DNA of 64,000 nt from Kaistia terrae (GCF_026344005.1 NZ_JAPKNH010000003.1:310001-374000), one strand, 5' to 3'. Counted from the first letter of the stretch, positions 53,088-63,088 are shown. Notes: generated by a model from the letters alone, not told the origin. Numbers and translations: made by a program.

Positions 53088-53105
53088 CCTCATCGTTAGT
53101 TGAGG
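53088..53105. promoter_or_regulatory. Second SoxR box, at the soxR start
   Basis: The 18-base sequence cctcatcgttagttgagg has arms cctca / tgagg and the same length as the box in front of the MFS gene. Its position over the soxR translation start suggests autoregulation. Confidence 0.65.
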
Positions 53106-53165
53106 TTATATTCCAGCCATTCCCTGTCCGAAAGCGTCTCGCTCGCCTCCCTCTCCGCGCCCGAC

Positions 53166-53181
53166 ATGAAATATATTTCAT
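53166..53181. promoter_or_regulatory. Palindromic operator candidate upstream of the polyol operon
   Basis: atgaaatatatttcat is a perfect 16-base palindrome. It lies in the gap between soxR and the polyol importer, 13 bp upstream of a TTGACA box. It may be the operator of the SorC-family regulator encoded at 57006. A partial second half (gatatttcg) follows at 53201. Confidence 0.55.
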
Positions 53182-53194
53182 TGCTTGAATATTA

Positions 53195-53222
53195 TTGACA
53201 GATATTTCGCGCCTGCTACGTT
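53195..53222 (+). promoter_or_regulatory. Predicted promoter of the polyol operon
   Basis: TTGACA (53195-53200) and TACGTT (53217-53222) are 16 bases apart. The -35 box is perfect, the -10 box weak. Transcription would start about 95 bp before the binding-protein gene. Confidence 0.5.
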
Positions 53223-53325
53223 CCACTCGTCGGCTTCGGGAGGAAGTCCGACAGTCCAATCAAGAAATCGAGCGCCTTGGCGTTCGCCATAATCTTTGTG
53301 GATGGCTTCGGCCAAGGGAGGGAAC

Positions 53326-54357
53326 TTGCGCAAATTTCTGAAAACGCTGGCATTCGCCGCTGCTGCGTCGACCTGTTTGGTCTCGACCCAGTCGTTTGCT
53401 GAAACCGCCAACCCGTTCAAGTGCGAACCGGGTGAAGAATACGTCATGAACGTCATGGTCTCGGGCGTCGAATACTGGTTCCCGGTCTACGAGATGTTCA
53501 AGCAGGCCGGCCAGCAGTTCGGCTGCAAGACGCGCTACACCGGCACGCCCGACTATGACGTCAACAAGCAGATCGCCACCTTCGACCAGGCGCTGGCGCA
53601 GAAGCCGGCCGGAATCCTGGTCCATCCGATGAACTCCGATCCGTTCATTGAACCGATCAACCGCGCCATCGAGCAGGGCACCGCCGTCGTCACCTTCGCA
53701 GCGGATTCGCCGAATTCGAACCGCGTCTCGTTCATCACCTCGGACAATCTGGCCGAAGGCACCTATGCCGCCGACGCTGTCGCCAAGGCGATGGACGGCA
53801 AGGGCGAATATGCCGTGCTGGAAAACCCCGGCCAGGACAATCACGACAAGCGCATCAGCGCCTTCATCGCCCGCATGGAAGCCAAGTGGCCGGACATGAA
53901 GCTGGTCGGCCGCGCCGCTTCGAACCAGGATCCGACCAAGGCCTATCAGGCTGTCCTGAGCCTGGCGCAGGCGCATCCCAACCTCGGCGCCGTGTTCATG
54001 CCGGAAGCCAATTCGGCCATCGGCGCTGCCCAGGCAGCTAAGGAAGGCGGCGGCAAGATCAAGGTCATGCTGGCCGACGTCAACGCCAAGATCCTCGACA
54101 TGATCAAGGCCGGCGAGATCTACGGATCGGTCAATCCCAACCAGGGCATGCAGGGCTATATGGGCTTCATGCTGCTCTGGATGGCCAAGCATCCCGAGCT
54201 GATCGACCCGATGAACGACACCAAGCGTTCAGGCGCGAACGGCATGGCCGTTCCCTTCGTCGACAACGGCTTTTCCATCGTCACGGCCGAAAACGCCGAC
54301 GACTTCTATTGGGACAAGTATCTGACCCGTCGCGGCACCAAGGGCATCGAGGAATAG
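53326..54357 (+). CDS. Sugar/polyol ABC transporter periplasmic binding protein
   Basis: A 343-residue RbsB-type binding protein. Signal peptide MRKFLKTLAFAAAASTCLVSTQSFA precedes ETANPFKC; two Cys (C in FKCEPGEEY and in FGCKTRY) may form a disulfide. TTG 53326 is favoured because GGGAGGG directly precedes it and the signal peptide begins there; ATG 53302 would add eight residues. Motifs DYDVNKQIATFDQALAQKPAGILVHP and DNHDKRISAF fit the pentose/polyol group. It is the first gene of a nine-gene unit for uptake and breakdown of a polyol or sugar. Confidence 0.9.
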   Translation: MRKFLKTLAFAAAASTCLVSTQSFAETANPFKCEPGEEYVMNVMVSGVEYWFPVYEMFKQAGQQFGCKTRYTGTPDYDVNKQIATFDQALAQKPAGILVHPMNSDPFIEPINRAIEQGTAVVTFAADSPNSNRVSFITSDNLAEGTYAADAVAKAMDGKGEYAVLENPGQDNHDKRISAFIARMEAKWPDMKLVGRAASNQDPTKAYQAVLSLAQAHPNLGAVFMPEANSAIGAAQAAKEGGGKIKVMLADVNAKILDMIKAGEIYGSVNPNQGMQGYMGFMLLWMAKHPELIDPMNDTKRSGANGMAVPFVDNGFSIVTAENADDFYWDKYLTRRGTKGIEE

Positions 54358-54406
54358 CATCCTCGCACCTCGCCGCCTCCGGCTGACCCGCCGGACGCCT
54401 GAAACC

Positions 54407-54429
54407 GGAAGGGGGCCGCGCCCCCTTCC
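54407..54429 (+). other. Intercistronic hairpin between binding-protein and ATPase genes
   Basis: Nine-base arms (ggaaggggg / cccccttcc) with a 5-base loop, 50 bp behind the binding-protein stop. It has the same place as the hairpin in the importer operon at 17919. Confidence 0.65.
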
Positions 54430-54456
54430 CCGTCCCATGCACCGCAGGAGCCTCGC

Positions 54457-55983
54457 GTGACCCAGGCGCCCATTCTTGAAATTCGCGGCGTGTCCAAGGC
54501 CTTCGGTCCGGTCAAGGCGCTGAGCGATGTCCGGTTCGAGCTTCGGCGCGGCGAGATCCATGCGCTGTGCGGCGAGAACGGCGCCGGCAAGTCGACGCTG
54601 ATGAACATCCTCGCCGGCGTATTGCAGCCGAGCGATGGCGAGATCCATCTCGACGGTAAGCGCGTCACCATCCCCTCGCCGGCCGCGGCCCAGCGCCTCG
54701 GCATCGGGCTCGTGCATCAGGAGATCGCGCTCTGCCCGGACGCGACGGTAGCGGAAAATATCTACATGGCGGCGATCAACGCCCGCCGCGCGCCGCTGAT
54801 GAATTTTCAAAAACTCTATGTCGAGGCGCAGAAGGTCATGGACCGCCTTGCGCCCATCCCCGTCCGCACTAGGGTTGCCGACCTTTCCATTTCCAATCAG
54901 CAGCTCGTCGAGATCGCCAAGGCGCTTACGCTCGACTGCAAGGTGCTGATGCTCGACGAGCCGACCGCCGCCTTGACCGAAAGCGAGGCGCAGCGCCTGT
55001 TCTCCATCGTGCGCGGGCTGCAGCAACGCGGCATTTCGGTGGTCTATATCAGCCATCGCATGGCCGAGATCTTCTCGCTCTGCGACCGCGTCACGGTATT
55101 TCGCGACGGCCAGTATGTCGCGACGGATCGCATCGCCGATGTCTCGCCAGATGACGTGGTGCGCAAGATGGTCGGTCGCGAGATCACCCAGCTCTATCCC
55201 GACAAGCTGGCGGAAGCGCCCGGTCGAGTGCTGCTCTCCGTCAAGGGTCTCTCCGACAGCGACTGCTTCTCCAACGTCGATCTGGTGCTTCGTGCCGGCG
55301 AAATCCTCGGCATTGGCGGCCTGATCGGCGCCGGCCGCAGCGAGATCGCCCAGACCATTTGCGGCCTTCGCCCGGCAACAGCCGGCAGGGTCGAGATCGA
55401 CGGCAAGCCGCAGCGCATCCGCAACTATAGCGACGCGGTCAAAGCCGGCCTCGTCTATCTCTCGGAAGACCGCAAGGGCTCCGGCGTGTTCCTCGACATG
55501 CCGATATCAGTCAATATCTCGGCTCTCGATCTCAGCAAGGTGACCTCGCTCGGCATGCTCAACCGCAGGGCAGAGGACCGCCAGGCGAGCGAACTGACGA
55601 AGCGCCTCGGCGTGCGCATGTCCGGCATCGGCGCTGCGGTCTCGACGCTGAGCGGTGGCAACCAGCAGAAGGTGGCGATCGCCAAGCAGCTTTCGGTCGA
55701 TCCGCGCGTCATCCTCATGGACGAGCCGACGCGCGGCATCGATGTCGGCGCCAAGGTCGAGATCCACCGCCTCCTGCGCCAGCTCGCCGCCAAGGGCGTT
55801 GGTGTCGTCGTCATCTCCTCGGAACTGCCGGAGCTGATCGGCCTCTGCGACCGCGTCATGGTCGTACGCGAAGGCCGGATCGCTGGCGAACTCGACGCCG
55901 AGGCACTCGGCGAGGAGGCGATCATGCGCCTCGCCTCCGGCGTCAAAAATCCTTCCACACAGCAGGCCGCCCATGTCGCCTAG
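54457..55983 (+). CDS. Sugar ABC transporter ATP-binding protein (two fused ATPase domains)
   Basis: A 508-residue RbsA-type protein. Domain 1 has Walker [10 protein letters not shown] (residues 39-47) and Walker [16 protein letters not shown]. Domain 2 has the degenerate loop GLIGAGRSE, the signature [15 protein letters not shown] and Walker [14 protein letters not shown]. It starts at GTG 54457 with AGGAG upstream. It drives the importer with the permease gene that follows. Confidence 0.93.
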   Translation: MTQAPILEIRGVSKAFGPVKALSDVRFELRRGEIHALCGENGAGKSTLMNILAGVLQPSDGEIHLDGKRVTIPSPAAAQRLGIGLVHQEIALCPDATVAENIYMAAINARRAPLMNFQKLYVEAQKVMDRLAPIPVRTRVADLSISNQQLVEIAKALTLDCKVLMLDEPTAALTESEAQRLFSIVRGLQQRGISVVYISHRMAEIFSLCDRVTVFRDGQYVATDRIADVSPDDVVRKMVGREITQLYPDKLAEAPGRVLLSVKGLSDSDCFSNVDLVLRAGEILGIGGLIGAGRSEIAQTICGLRPATAGRVEIDGKPQRIRNYSDAVKAGLVYLSEDRKGSGVFLDMPISVNISALDLSKVTSLGMLNRRAEDRQASELTKRLGVRMSGIGAAVSTLSGGNQQKVAIAKQLSVDPRVILMDEPTRGIDVGAKVEIHRLLRQLAAKGVGVVVISSELPELIGLCDRVMVVREGRIAGELDAEALGEEAIMRLASGVKNPSTQQAAHVA

Positions 55984-55996
55984 GGAACAGACCCCC

Positions 55997-56980
55997 ATGC
56001 AAGCCGAACTCAACGCCGGCGGCGCCCGGCGCATCGACTTCACCCGCCTCGCCTCGATGCGCGAGGCCGGGTTGATCGTCATCATCCTGGCGCTCTGCGT
56101 CGCCATGAGCTTCGCCTCGCCCCATTTCCTCACCTGGGGCAACCTTCGCGCCATGATGATGAGCTTCTCGATCGAGGGCATCGTTGTCGTCGGCATGACG
56201 ATCCTGCTGATCGTCGGCGGCATCGATCTTTCGGTCGGCTCGGTCGTCTGCTTCTCGATGGTAATCTCCGGCGCGCTGTTTCTGGCCGGGCTCGATCCCT
56301 GGACGGCCAGCCTGGTCGGCATCGCCGCCAGCGCGCTGATCGGCGCCATCATGGGCTTCTTCGTCACCGTGGTCGGGCTCAACCACTTCATCACGTCGCT
56401 CGCGGCCATGGTGATCGTGCGCGGCCTCTGCCTGATCATCACCAAGGGAACGCCGCTGTCGCTGTTCTCGCTGCCGCCTTCCTTCAAGGCGATCGGCCAG
56501 GGCAGCTTCCACAACATCCCCTATGTCATCCTGATCTTCCTCGTCGTCGTCGCCGTCTTCGATTTCCTGCTTCGCCGCGCCACCGCCTTCCGCAAGGTCT
56601 TCTACACCGGCTCCAACCAGAAGGCGGCGCAGTTCTCCGGCATCAAGACCAACCAGGTGAAGTTCTGGGTGACGGTGCTGTGCTCCGCCCTCGCCGGTTT
56701 CGCTGGCGTCATCTACATGGCCCGCTTCGGCGCCGCCACGCCGACCTTCGGCGCCGGCATGGAGCTGAACATCATCGCCGCGGCGGTGATCGGCGGCGCT
56801 TCGCTCAATGGCGGCTCCGGCACCATCTTCGGCGCGATCCTCGGCATGGCGCTTCTGTCGGTTGTCACCAGCTCGCTCATCCTGCTCGACGTGTCGGTCT
56901 ATTGGCAGGAGATGATCAAGGGTTGCATTCTGCTCGCTGCCGTTTCCATCGACCACTTCCTGCATCGCAAGAAGTCCTGA
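55997..56980 (+). CDS. Sugar ABC transporter permease (RbsC-like)
   Basis: A 327-residue CUT2 permease with eight or more hydrophobic helices. The conserved GGIDLSVGSVVCFS, the cytoplasmic TGSNQKAAQFSGIKTNQVK and AAAVIGGASLNGGSGTIFGAILG motifs are present. ATG 55997 has AGGGAA upstream; ATG 55973, inside the ATPase gene end, is possible. Confidence 0.92.
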   Translation: MQAELNAGGARRIDFTRLASMREAGLIVIILALCVAMSFASPHFLTWGNLRAMMMSFSIEGIVVVGMTILLIVGGIDLSVGSVVCFSMVISGALFLAGLDPWTASLVGIAASALIGAIMGFFVTVVGLNHFITSLAAMVIVRGLCLIITKGTPLSLFSLPPSFKAIGQGSFHNIPYVILIFLVVVAVFDFLLRRATAFRKVFYTGSNQKAAQFSGIKTNQVKFWVTVLCSALAGFAGVIYMARFGAATPTFGAGMELNIIAAAVIGGASLNGGSGTIFGAILGMALLSVVTSSLILLDVSVYWQEMIKGCILLAAVSIDHFLHRKKS

Positions 56981-57005
56981 GTCTCCAGCGCACCGAAGCA
57001 AGATC

Positions 57006-57986
57006 ATGGCCCAAACCACTCCACGCGACGACCTTTCGGCTGCCCGCCAGATCCACCAGGCGCTGGTCCTCCACTACGTCGAGGGCAAGACCCAGGCGGA
57101 GATCGCCAAGGAGCTCGGGCTTTCGCACGCCACCGTCAACCGGCTGATCAAGCGCGGCCACCAGCTTGGACTGGTCGAGATCAAGATCAAGTCGCCGATC
57201 GACCATCTGGTCGAAATCGAGGCGCGGCTGGTCGCGCTGGGTGGCATCGAGCGTGCCGTCGTCGTCCCTTCCGTCTCCGACAATCCGCGCACGGCCCTGC
57301 AGCGGGTCGGCGAGGCGGCGGCGCGGCTGCTGCTCGATACGATCAAGGATGGCGACACCATCTCGATCTCTGGCGGCAAGGGCGTCAGCGCTCTGGTTGC
57401 GGGCCTGCAGCCGGGACGCAGCTACGATGTCGAGGTCATTCCGGCGACGGGGCTCGTGCAGGGCCAGCACTACACCGACGTCAATCACGTCGCCTCGCTG
57501 ATGGCCGACAAGCTCGGCGGCCGCGCCTACCAGATCCATGCGCCGCTCTTCGCCGACTCGCCGGAACAGCGCGACATGCTGATGAACGTGCGCTCCGTCG
57601 GCGACGTGTTCCGCCGAGCCCGCGAGGCAGACGTCGCCGTGGTCGGCATCGGCTCGATCCTCAGCGATGACTCCAGCTATTACGACCTGCATCCGTCCTC
57701 GGTCGCCGACCGCCGCGCCATCGAGCAATCCGGCGCGACAGGCGAATTGCTCGCCCATCTGATCGGCCGCGATGGCCAACTTTGCGACTACACGCCGAAC
57801 CGGTCGCTGGTGTCGCTGACCCTGGACGAGTTCGCCACCATCCCCCGCTCGATCGGCATTGCCAGCGGCGCCAGCAAGATCGCGCCGGTGCTGAGCGCCA
57901 TGCGCGGCAACCACCTCGACATCATCGTCACGGACGAGACGACCGGCCTTCAGATCCTCGACCTCGCCCAGAAGGAAGCAGCATGA
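57006..57986 (+). CDS. SorC/DeoR-type sugar-binding transcriptional regulator (EryD-like)
   Basis: A 326-residue SorC-family repressor. Helix-turn-helix at about residues 25-52 (GKTQAEIAKELGLSHATVNRLIKRG), then the C-terminal sugar-phosphate-binding domain with GDTISISGGKGVSALV and VGIGSILSD. Such regulators respond to phosphorylated sugars or polyols made by the adjacent kinase; EryD of the erythritol operon is one. Encoded within the operon it controls, it likely binds the palindrome at 53166. Its stop overlaps the next start (ATGA). Confidence 0.9.
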   Translation: MAQTTPRDDLSAARQIHQALVLHYVEGKTQAEIAKELGLSHATVNRLIKRGHQLGLVEIKIKSPIDHLVEIEARLVALGGIERAVVVPSVSDNPRTALQRVGEAAARLLLDTIKDGDTISISGGKGVSALVAGLQPGRSYDVEVIPATGLVQGQHYTDVNHVASLMADKLGGRAYQIHAPLFADSPEQRDMLMNVRSVGDVFRRAREADVAVVGIGSILSDDSSYYDLHPSSVADRRAIEQSGATGELLAHLIGRDGQLCDYTPNRSLVSLTLDEFATIPRSIGIASGASKIAPVLSAMRGNHLDIIVTDETTGLQILDLAQKEAA

Positions 57987-58978
57987 GTTCGCAGCCAATC
58001 CAGCGCCGCATCGGCAAGTCCGGCATCTCCGCCTCCGCCGTCGGCCTTGGCACCTGGGCCATCGGCGGCTGGATGTGGGGTGGTACCGACGAAGCAGCCT
58101 CGATCCGCGCGATAGAAGCCTCGATCGAGGCCGGCATCAGCCTTATCGACACGGCCCCTGCCTATGGCCTCGGCCGCAGCGAGGAGATCGTCGGCAAGGC
58201 GATCCGCGGCAAGCGCGACAAGATCGTGATCGCAACCAAATGCGGTCTCAACTGGCATTCCGGCAAGGGCAACCATTTCTTCGATCAGGACGGCATTCCG
58301 GTCCACCGCTATCTCGGCGCCGATGGCATCGCCTATGAGGTGGAGCAGAGCCTGAAGCGGCTCGGCACCGATCATATCGACCTCTACATCACCCATTGGC
58401 AGGACCCGACAACGCCGATCACCGAGACGATGGAAGCCCTCCGGAAGCTCAAGGCGGACGGCAAGATTCTCGCCATCGGCGCCTCCAATCTCAGCGTCGA
58501 CGACCTCCATCAATACATCGCCGCCGGCGGCCTCGACGCGATCCAGGAGCGCTATTCCGCGCTGGATCGCGAGATCGAGGCGAGCATGCTGCCGCTTGCC
58601 ATGCGCAACGACATCGCGACGCTGAGCTATTCGTCGCTGGCGCTGGGTCTGCTCACCGGATCGATCGACCCGTCGCGCGAATTCACCGGCGACGACCAGC
58701 GCCTCGGCAATCCGCGCTTCTCGCCGGCCAACCGCGAAAAGATCGCGCGGCTGAAGGCGGCCATCGCCCCAATTGCCGGGAAGCACGAAGCGTCGATGGC
58801 GCAGGTCATGATCGCCTGGACGCTGACGCAACCCGGCATCACCTTCGCGCTTTGCGGCGCGCGCAATCCCGAGCAGGCGATCGAAAATGCGCGGGCCGGT
58901 GAAATCCGCCTCGATGCCGACGATCTCGCCGCCCTCGACGCGGCGCTTGCGACGCATCTCGTGGCCATGGACGCCTGA
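57983..58978 (+). CDS. Aldo/keto reductase
   Basis: A 331-residue (alpha/beta)8 NAD(P)H-dependent reductase. Catalytic Asp and Tyr appear in SLIDTAPAYGLGRSEEIVG, Lys in IATKCGL and His in YITHWQDP. It is closest in pattern to the YajO/Tas-like AKR group. In this operon it probably reduces or oxidises a small hydroxyaldehyde produced by the aldolase or prepares the polyol. ATG 57983 overlaps the regulator stop by 4 bp. Confidence 0.92.
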   Translation: MSSQPIQRRIGKSGISASAVGLGTWAIGGWMWGGTDEAASIRAIEASIEAGISLIDTAPAYGLGRSEEIVGKAIRGKRDKIVIATKCGLNWHSGKGNHFFDQDGIPVHRYLGADGIAYEVEQSLKRLGTDHIDLYITHWQDPTTPITETMEALRKLKADGKILAIGASNLSVDDLHQYIAAGGLDAIQERYSALDREIEASMLPLAMRNDIATLSYSSLALGLLTGSIDPSREFTGDDQRLGNPRFSPANREKIARLKAAIAPIAGKHEASMAQVMIAWTLTQPGITFALCGARNPEQAIENARAGEIRLDADDLAALDAALATHLVAMDA

Positions 58979-58997
58979 GCCAGAAAGCGAAAGCCCG

Positions 58998-60716
58998 ATG
59001 AACCGCACAAATACCCTCGCCGCCCTGCGCGGTCGGCCGGATGTTGCCGTGCTCGTCATCGGCGGCGGCATCAACGGCATCAGCGTTTTTCGCGAACTGG
59101 CGCTTCAGGGCGTCGATGTCATGCTGGCGGAAAAGGGCGACTATTGCAGCGGTGCCAGCGCTGCCTTGTCACGCATGGTGCATGGCGGCCTGCGCTATCT
59201 GGAAAACGGCGAGTTCAAGCTGGTGCGCGAGTCGCTGGTCGAGCGCGACCGGCTGCTGAAGAACGCGCCGCATTATGTGGCGCCCCTGCCAACCACGGTG
59301 CCTATCTTCGACATCTTCTCCGGCATCGCCAATGGCGCAGTCCGCTTTCTTGGCCTGACCCGTCGGCCCAGCCGGCGCGGCGCCTTCGTCATTAAGGCCG
59401 GCCTCACACTCTACGACCGTTTCACGTCAACGCGGCGGTTGATGCCGGCGCATCGCTTTCGCGGCCGGGCGGAGACACTGAAGACCTGGCCGGCGATCAA
59501 CCCGGCGATCCGAAGCTCCGCGACCTATTACGACGCCTGGGTCAGCCGGCCGGAGCGGCTCGGGCTGGAAATGCTGCTCGACACGATCGCCGCCGAACCC
59601 ACGGCACGAGCCCTCAACTATGCAGCCGTGGCAGCTGACGAAATCGGCCTCGTGCTCACCGACACGCTGACCGGCGAGATGCTGCCGATCCGGCCCAAAC
59701 TCGTGATCAACGCCACCGGCGGCTGGATTGACCTGACCAACAAGGCGATCGGCGCCCCGGCCCCACGCATGATGGGCGGCACGAAGGGCTCGCATCTGAT
59801 CGTCGACAATCCGGCACTCTATAAGGCGCTGGACGGCCACATGGTCTATTACGAGAACGAGGACGGGCGCATCTGCATCCTGTTCCCCTATCTCGGCAAG
59901 GTGCTTGTCGGCTCGACCGACATTCGCGTCGACGACCCCGACACGGTACGCTGCGAGGACGACGAGCGGCGCTATATCCTGCAATCGCTGGCCTTCGTCT
60001 TCCCGTCGATCGCGATTTCCAACGACGAGATCGTCTTCCAGTTCTCCGGCGTCCGTCCCCTGCCCGCCAGCAAGGACAGCTTTACCGGCCGCATCCCGCG
60101 CGACCATTTCTGCGAGTTCGTCGAGGCGACCGACCACCTGCCGGCGACGCTCTGCATGATCGGCGGCAAGTGGACGACGTTTCGCTCGTTCGGCGCACTG
60201 GCAGCCGACATGGCGCTGGACCGGCTTGGCCAGACTCGCCGCATCGGCACCGAAGACCTCGCCATCGGCGGCGGCCGCGCCTTTCCAGCGAACCCTGCCC
60301 AGTGGATTGCCGGGCTGGCGCAAGCACACGGCCTGAGCCCGGACTATGCGGAGTGCTTGTTCGAACGCTACGGCACCTTGGCAGAGGCAGTCGCTGCCGA
60401 CATCGCCAAGGCGCCGATCGTGATGCTGCCGGGCACGCATTACTCCGCCGCTGAGATCGCCGGGATCGTCGAGCGCGAACAGGTCGAAACGCTCGCCGAT
60501 CTGTTCCTGCGCCGCACCACCCTCGCCATCACGGGCAGTCTCACGCCCCATCTCATCGACGCCGCTCTCGCCATCCTCGCCGCGCGGAAGGGCTGGGACG
60601 AAGAACAATCCGCCCGCGAGCGCGCCGCCTTCCTCGGCCTGCTCGCCAGCCAGCACGGCATCCGTTTTCCCGATTGCGCCGAAACCAACGACAAAAGGAG
60701 CGCGCTATGCGCCTGA
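58998..60716 (+). CDS. FAD-dependent polyol-phosphate dehydrogenase (GlpD/EryB-like)
   Basis: A 572-residue protein of the glycerol-3-phosphate dehydrogenase family. FAD-binding VLVIGGGINGISVFREL (residues 18-34), then SRMVHGGLRYLENGEFKLVRESL and the GlpD-like C-terminal ELARRYG-type domain (SPDYAECLFERYGTLAEAV). It oxidises a polyol phosphate to a ketose phosphate and passes electrons to quinone. GlpD uses glycerol 3-phosphate and EryB L-erythritol 4-phosphate; a longer polyol phosphate would also fit here since a kinase and aldolase are co-encoded. Its last 10 bp overlap the aldolase start. Confidence 0.9.
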   Translation: MNRTNTLAALRGRPDVAVLVIGGGINGISVFRELALQGVDVMLAEKGDYCSGASAALSRMVHGGLRYLENGEFKLVRESLVERDRLLKNAPHYVAPLPTTVPIFDIFSGIANGAVRFLGLTRRPSRRGAFVIKAGLTLYDRFTSTRRLMPAHRFRGRAETLKTWPAINPAIRSSATYYDAWVSRPERLGLEMLLDTIAAEPTARALNYAAVAADEIGLVLTDTLTGEMLPIRPKLVINATGGWIDLTNKAIGAPAPRMMGGTKGSHLIVDNPALYKALDGHMVYYENEDGRICILFPYLGKVLVGSTDIRVDDPDTVRCEDDERRYILQSLAFVFPSIAISNDEIVFQFSGVRPLPASKDSFTGRIPRDHFCEFVEATDHLPATLCMIGGKWTTFRSFGALAADMALDRLGQTRRIGTEDLAIGGGRAFPANPAQWIAGLAQAHGLSPDYAECLFERYGTLAEAVAADIAKAPIVMLPGTHYSAAEIAGIVEREQVETLADLFLRRTTLAITGSLTPHLIDAALAILAARKGWDEEQSARERAAFLGLLASQHGIRFPDCAETNDKRSALCA

Positions 60717-61549
60717 ACAAGAAAGCCCGCATGAACCGGCTCTTCGGCGGCGGACGTTGCCTCGACGTCGCCATCGATCATGGCGTCTGCAACGAGCCGA
60801 GCTTCCTTTCCGGCCTTGAGGACATGGAGAGCGTCGTCTCGCAGCTGGTCGCGGCCGGACCCGACGCGATCCAGATGAACTACGGCCAGGCCGACCTGCT
60901 GCAGGCGGTGCCCGGCAAGGACAAGCCGGCGCTGGTGATGCGCATCGACATGGGCAATCCCTATAACCGCATACGCCACCGCGCGATGTGGGCGGTGCTG
61001 CAGAACGAGGCCGAGCCGTTGATCGGCGCGATCGAGATGGATGCGGCCTGCGCCGTGGTCAATCTGTTCATGCTGCCCGACGAGCCGGACCTGTTCCGGC
61101 AATGCGTCCAGAACATCGCTCGCGTCCGCGCCGATTGCGACAAATACGGCATGCCGCTGATGATCGAGCCGCTCGCCATGCTGCCGGTCGACCAGAATGG
61201 CGGCTACATGGTCGATGGCGACGCCGAGAAGATCGTGACGCTGACCCGGCTCGCCCGCGAGATGGGCGCCGACATCGTCAAGGCCGACCCGACCACCAAC
61301 CCGGAAGACTTCCACCGTGTCGTCGAGGCGGCGCGCTGCCCGGTGCTGGTGCGCGGCGGCGGCAAGGAGGACCTGCGCGCCGTGTTCGACAAGTCGGCGG
61401 CGCTGATGGCGCAGGGCGCGCTCGGCATGGTCTACGGCCGCAACATCTATCAGCACGCCAATCCGAGCGCCGTGGTGCGCGGCCTGATGGCGATCATCCA
61501 TGACGACGCGGACGGCGCGGCCGCCTGGGAACTTTATCAGACGGCATAG
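60707..61549 (+). CDS. Class I (DhnA/LsrF-type) aldolase
   Basis: A 280-residue TIM-barrel aldolase of the FbaB/LsrF/DeoC superfamily. The N-terminal GRCLDVAIDHGVCNEPSFL is the family start, and the Schiff-base lysine is likely that in ADIVKADPTT. The phosphate-binding VLVRGGGKE and ALGMVYGRNIYQH loops are present. It should cleave a ketose phosphate to dihydroxyacetone phosphate and an aldehyde. ATG 60707 has AAAAGGAG 6 bases upstream, within the previous gene. Confidence 0.88.
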   Translation: MRLNKKARMNRLFGGGRCLDVAIDHGVCNEPSFLSGLEDMESVVSQLVAAGPDAIQMNYGQADLLQAVPGKDKPALVMRIDMGNPYNRIRHRAMWAVLQNEAEPLIGAIEMDAACAVVNLFMLPDEPDLFRQCVQNIARVRADCDKYGMPLMIEPLAMLPVDQNGGYMVDGDAEKIVTLTRLAREMGADIVKADPTTNPEDFHRVVEAARCPVLVRGGGKEDLRAVFDKSAALMAQGALGMVYGRNIYQHANPSAVVRGLMAIIHDDADGAAAWELYQTA

Positions 61550-61573
61550 AGGCTTCGGCTTCGGGAGGAACCC

Positions 61574-63088
61574 ATGGGCGAATACATTCTCGGCCTCGAC
61601 GCAGGCAATACCGTCATCAAGGCGATCATCTTCGACAAGACCGGCCGTGAACTGGCGCTCGCCACCCGCGATGGCCACTCCTCCATGCCGAAGCCCGGCC
61701 ATGTCGAGCGCGACCTGAACGAGCTTTGGCGCAATGCCGTGGCGGTCATCGCCGCCTGTATCGAGCAGGCCGGCATTGACGCCGGCGAGATCATCGCCAT
61801 CGGCTGCGCCGGTCATGGCAACGGCCTCTATGCGCTGGATCGCGACGGCGCGCCGCTGATCGGCATCCAGTCGCTCGATACCCGCGCCGTCGGCATCGTG
61901 GCGGACTGGGCGACGAAGGATGTCGGCGCCCGCGCCTATGCCCATTGCCTGCAAATGCCCTGGGCGGCGCAGACGCCGACCCTGCTCGCCTGGCTGAAGC
62001 GCCATGCGCCGGATCTGTTCGCGAAGCTCGGCACCGTATTCCTGTGCAAGGATTTCGTCGTCAACCGCCTGACCGGCGCGCGCTCGACCGATACCTCAGA
62101 CATGTCGGGCTGCGGCTTGCTGCAAATGCCGGATCGACGCTACGAGGCGGACCTCATGGCCGCCTATGGTCTCGAAGACTGCATGGCGCTGCTGCCGCCG
62201 GTACTGGAATCGGCAGAGATCGCCGGCCGGGTCACGGAGGATGTCGCGGCCCTCACCGGCCTTCGCGCCGGCACGCCGGTCGTCGCTGGACTGTTCGACG
62301 TGGTGGCGAGCGCAGTCGGCTCCGGCGTCACGCGCACAGGTGCCGCCTCGGTCATCGCCGGCACCTGGAGCATCAACCAGGTCATCACCGACGAGCCGAT
62401 CCGCGATCCCTCGATCTTCATGGTCTCGACCTTCGATCCCGCGCGTTACCTCGCGATTGAATCGAGCGCCACCTCGGCCGCCAATCTCGAATGGATCGTG
62501 CGTGAATTCCTTGAGCACGCGGCCGATGGCGACAAGTCGCCCTTCGAACTCTGCAGCGAACTGGTCGCCTCCATCGATCCGGACGGCGACGTCCCGATCT
62601 ACCACCCGTTCCTCTATGGCTCGCAGCAGAATGGCAGCGCCCGCGCCGGCTTCTATGGCATTGCCGGCTGGCATACCCGCGCCCACCTGCTGCGCGCCCT
62701 GTTCGAAGGCGTCGCCTTCGAACACAAGCGCCATGTCGAGCGACTGCGCAACGCCGGCGCGCGCGTTGACGAGATCGTGCTCTCCGGCGGCGGCTCGCGC
62801 AGCCAGGTCTGGCCGCAGATCTTCGCCGATGTGCTTGGCGTCCCCGTCACGGTGGCGCGCAGCCGCGAGACGGGCGCACTGGGCGCAGCGATCGCCGCAG
62901 GTGTGGGAATCTGTGCCTTTGCCGACTTTGGCGAAGGTGCTGCCGCCATGACAGCCGCCGCTCGCAACTACCTGCCCAACAACGCGATTTCGCCGGCTTA
63001 CGAACGGCGCTATAGCGTCTATGGTGAGATCAACCAGGCGATGACCCCGATTTGGCAGCGCATCGCCGCTGGACAGGCGCAGAATTGA
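61574..63088 (+). CDS. FGGY-family carbohydrate kinase
   Basis: A 504-residue sugar or polyol kinase. N-terminal ATP-fold [16 protein letters not shown], catalytic Asp in [12 protein letters not shown] and the C-terminal signature [24 protein letters not shown] are visible. Members phosphorylate xylulose, ribulose, glycerol, erythritol and others; the neighbour dehydrogenase and EryD-like regulator make a polyol the best guess. Its stop overlaps the TTG start of the GMC gene (TTGA). Confidence 0.92.
   Translation: MGEYILGLDAGNTVIKAIIFDKTGRELALATRDGHSSMPKPGHVERDLNELWRNAVAVIAACIEQAGIDAGEIIAIGCAGHGNGLYALDRDGAPLIGIQSLDTRAVGIVADWATKDVGARAYAHCLQMPWAAQTPTLLAWLKRHAPDLFAKLGTVFLCKDFVVNRLTGARSTDTSDMSGCGLLQMPDRRYEADLMAAYGLEDCMALLPPVLESAEIAGRVTEDVAALTGLRAGTPVVAGLFDVVASAVGSGVTRTGAASVIAGTWSINQVITDEPIRDPSIFMVSTFDPARYLAIESSATSAANLEWIVREFLEHAADGDKSPFELCSELVASIDPDGDVPIYHPFLYGSQQNGSARAGFYGIAGWHTRAHLLRALFEGVAFEHKRHVERLRNAGARVDEIVLSGGGSRSQVWPQIFADVLGVPVTVARSRETGALGAAIAAGVGICAFADFGEGAAAMTAAARNYLPNNAISPAYERRYSVYGEINQAMTPIWQRIAAGQAQN

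Noticed and set aside
52584-53093. Longest form of SoxR starting at 53093
   Set aside because: That start codon lies inside the soxbox; ATG 53081 has a ribosome site 6 bases upstream and gives the usual length.
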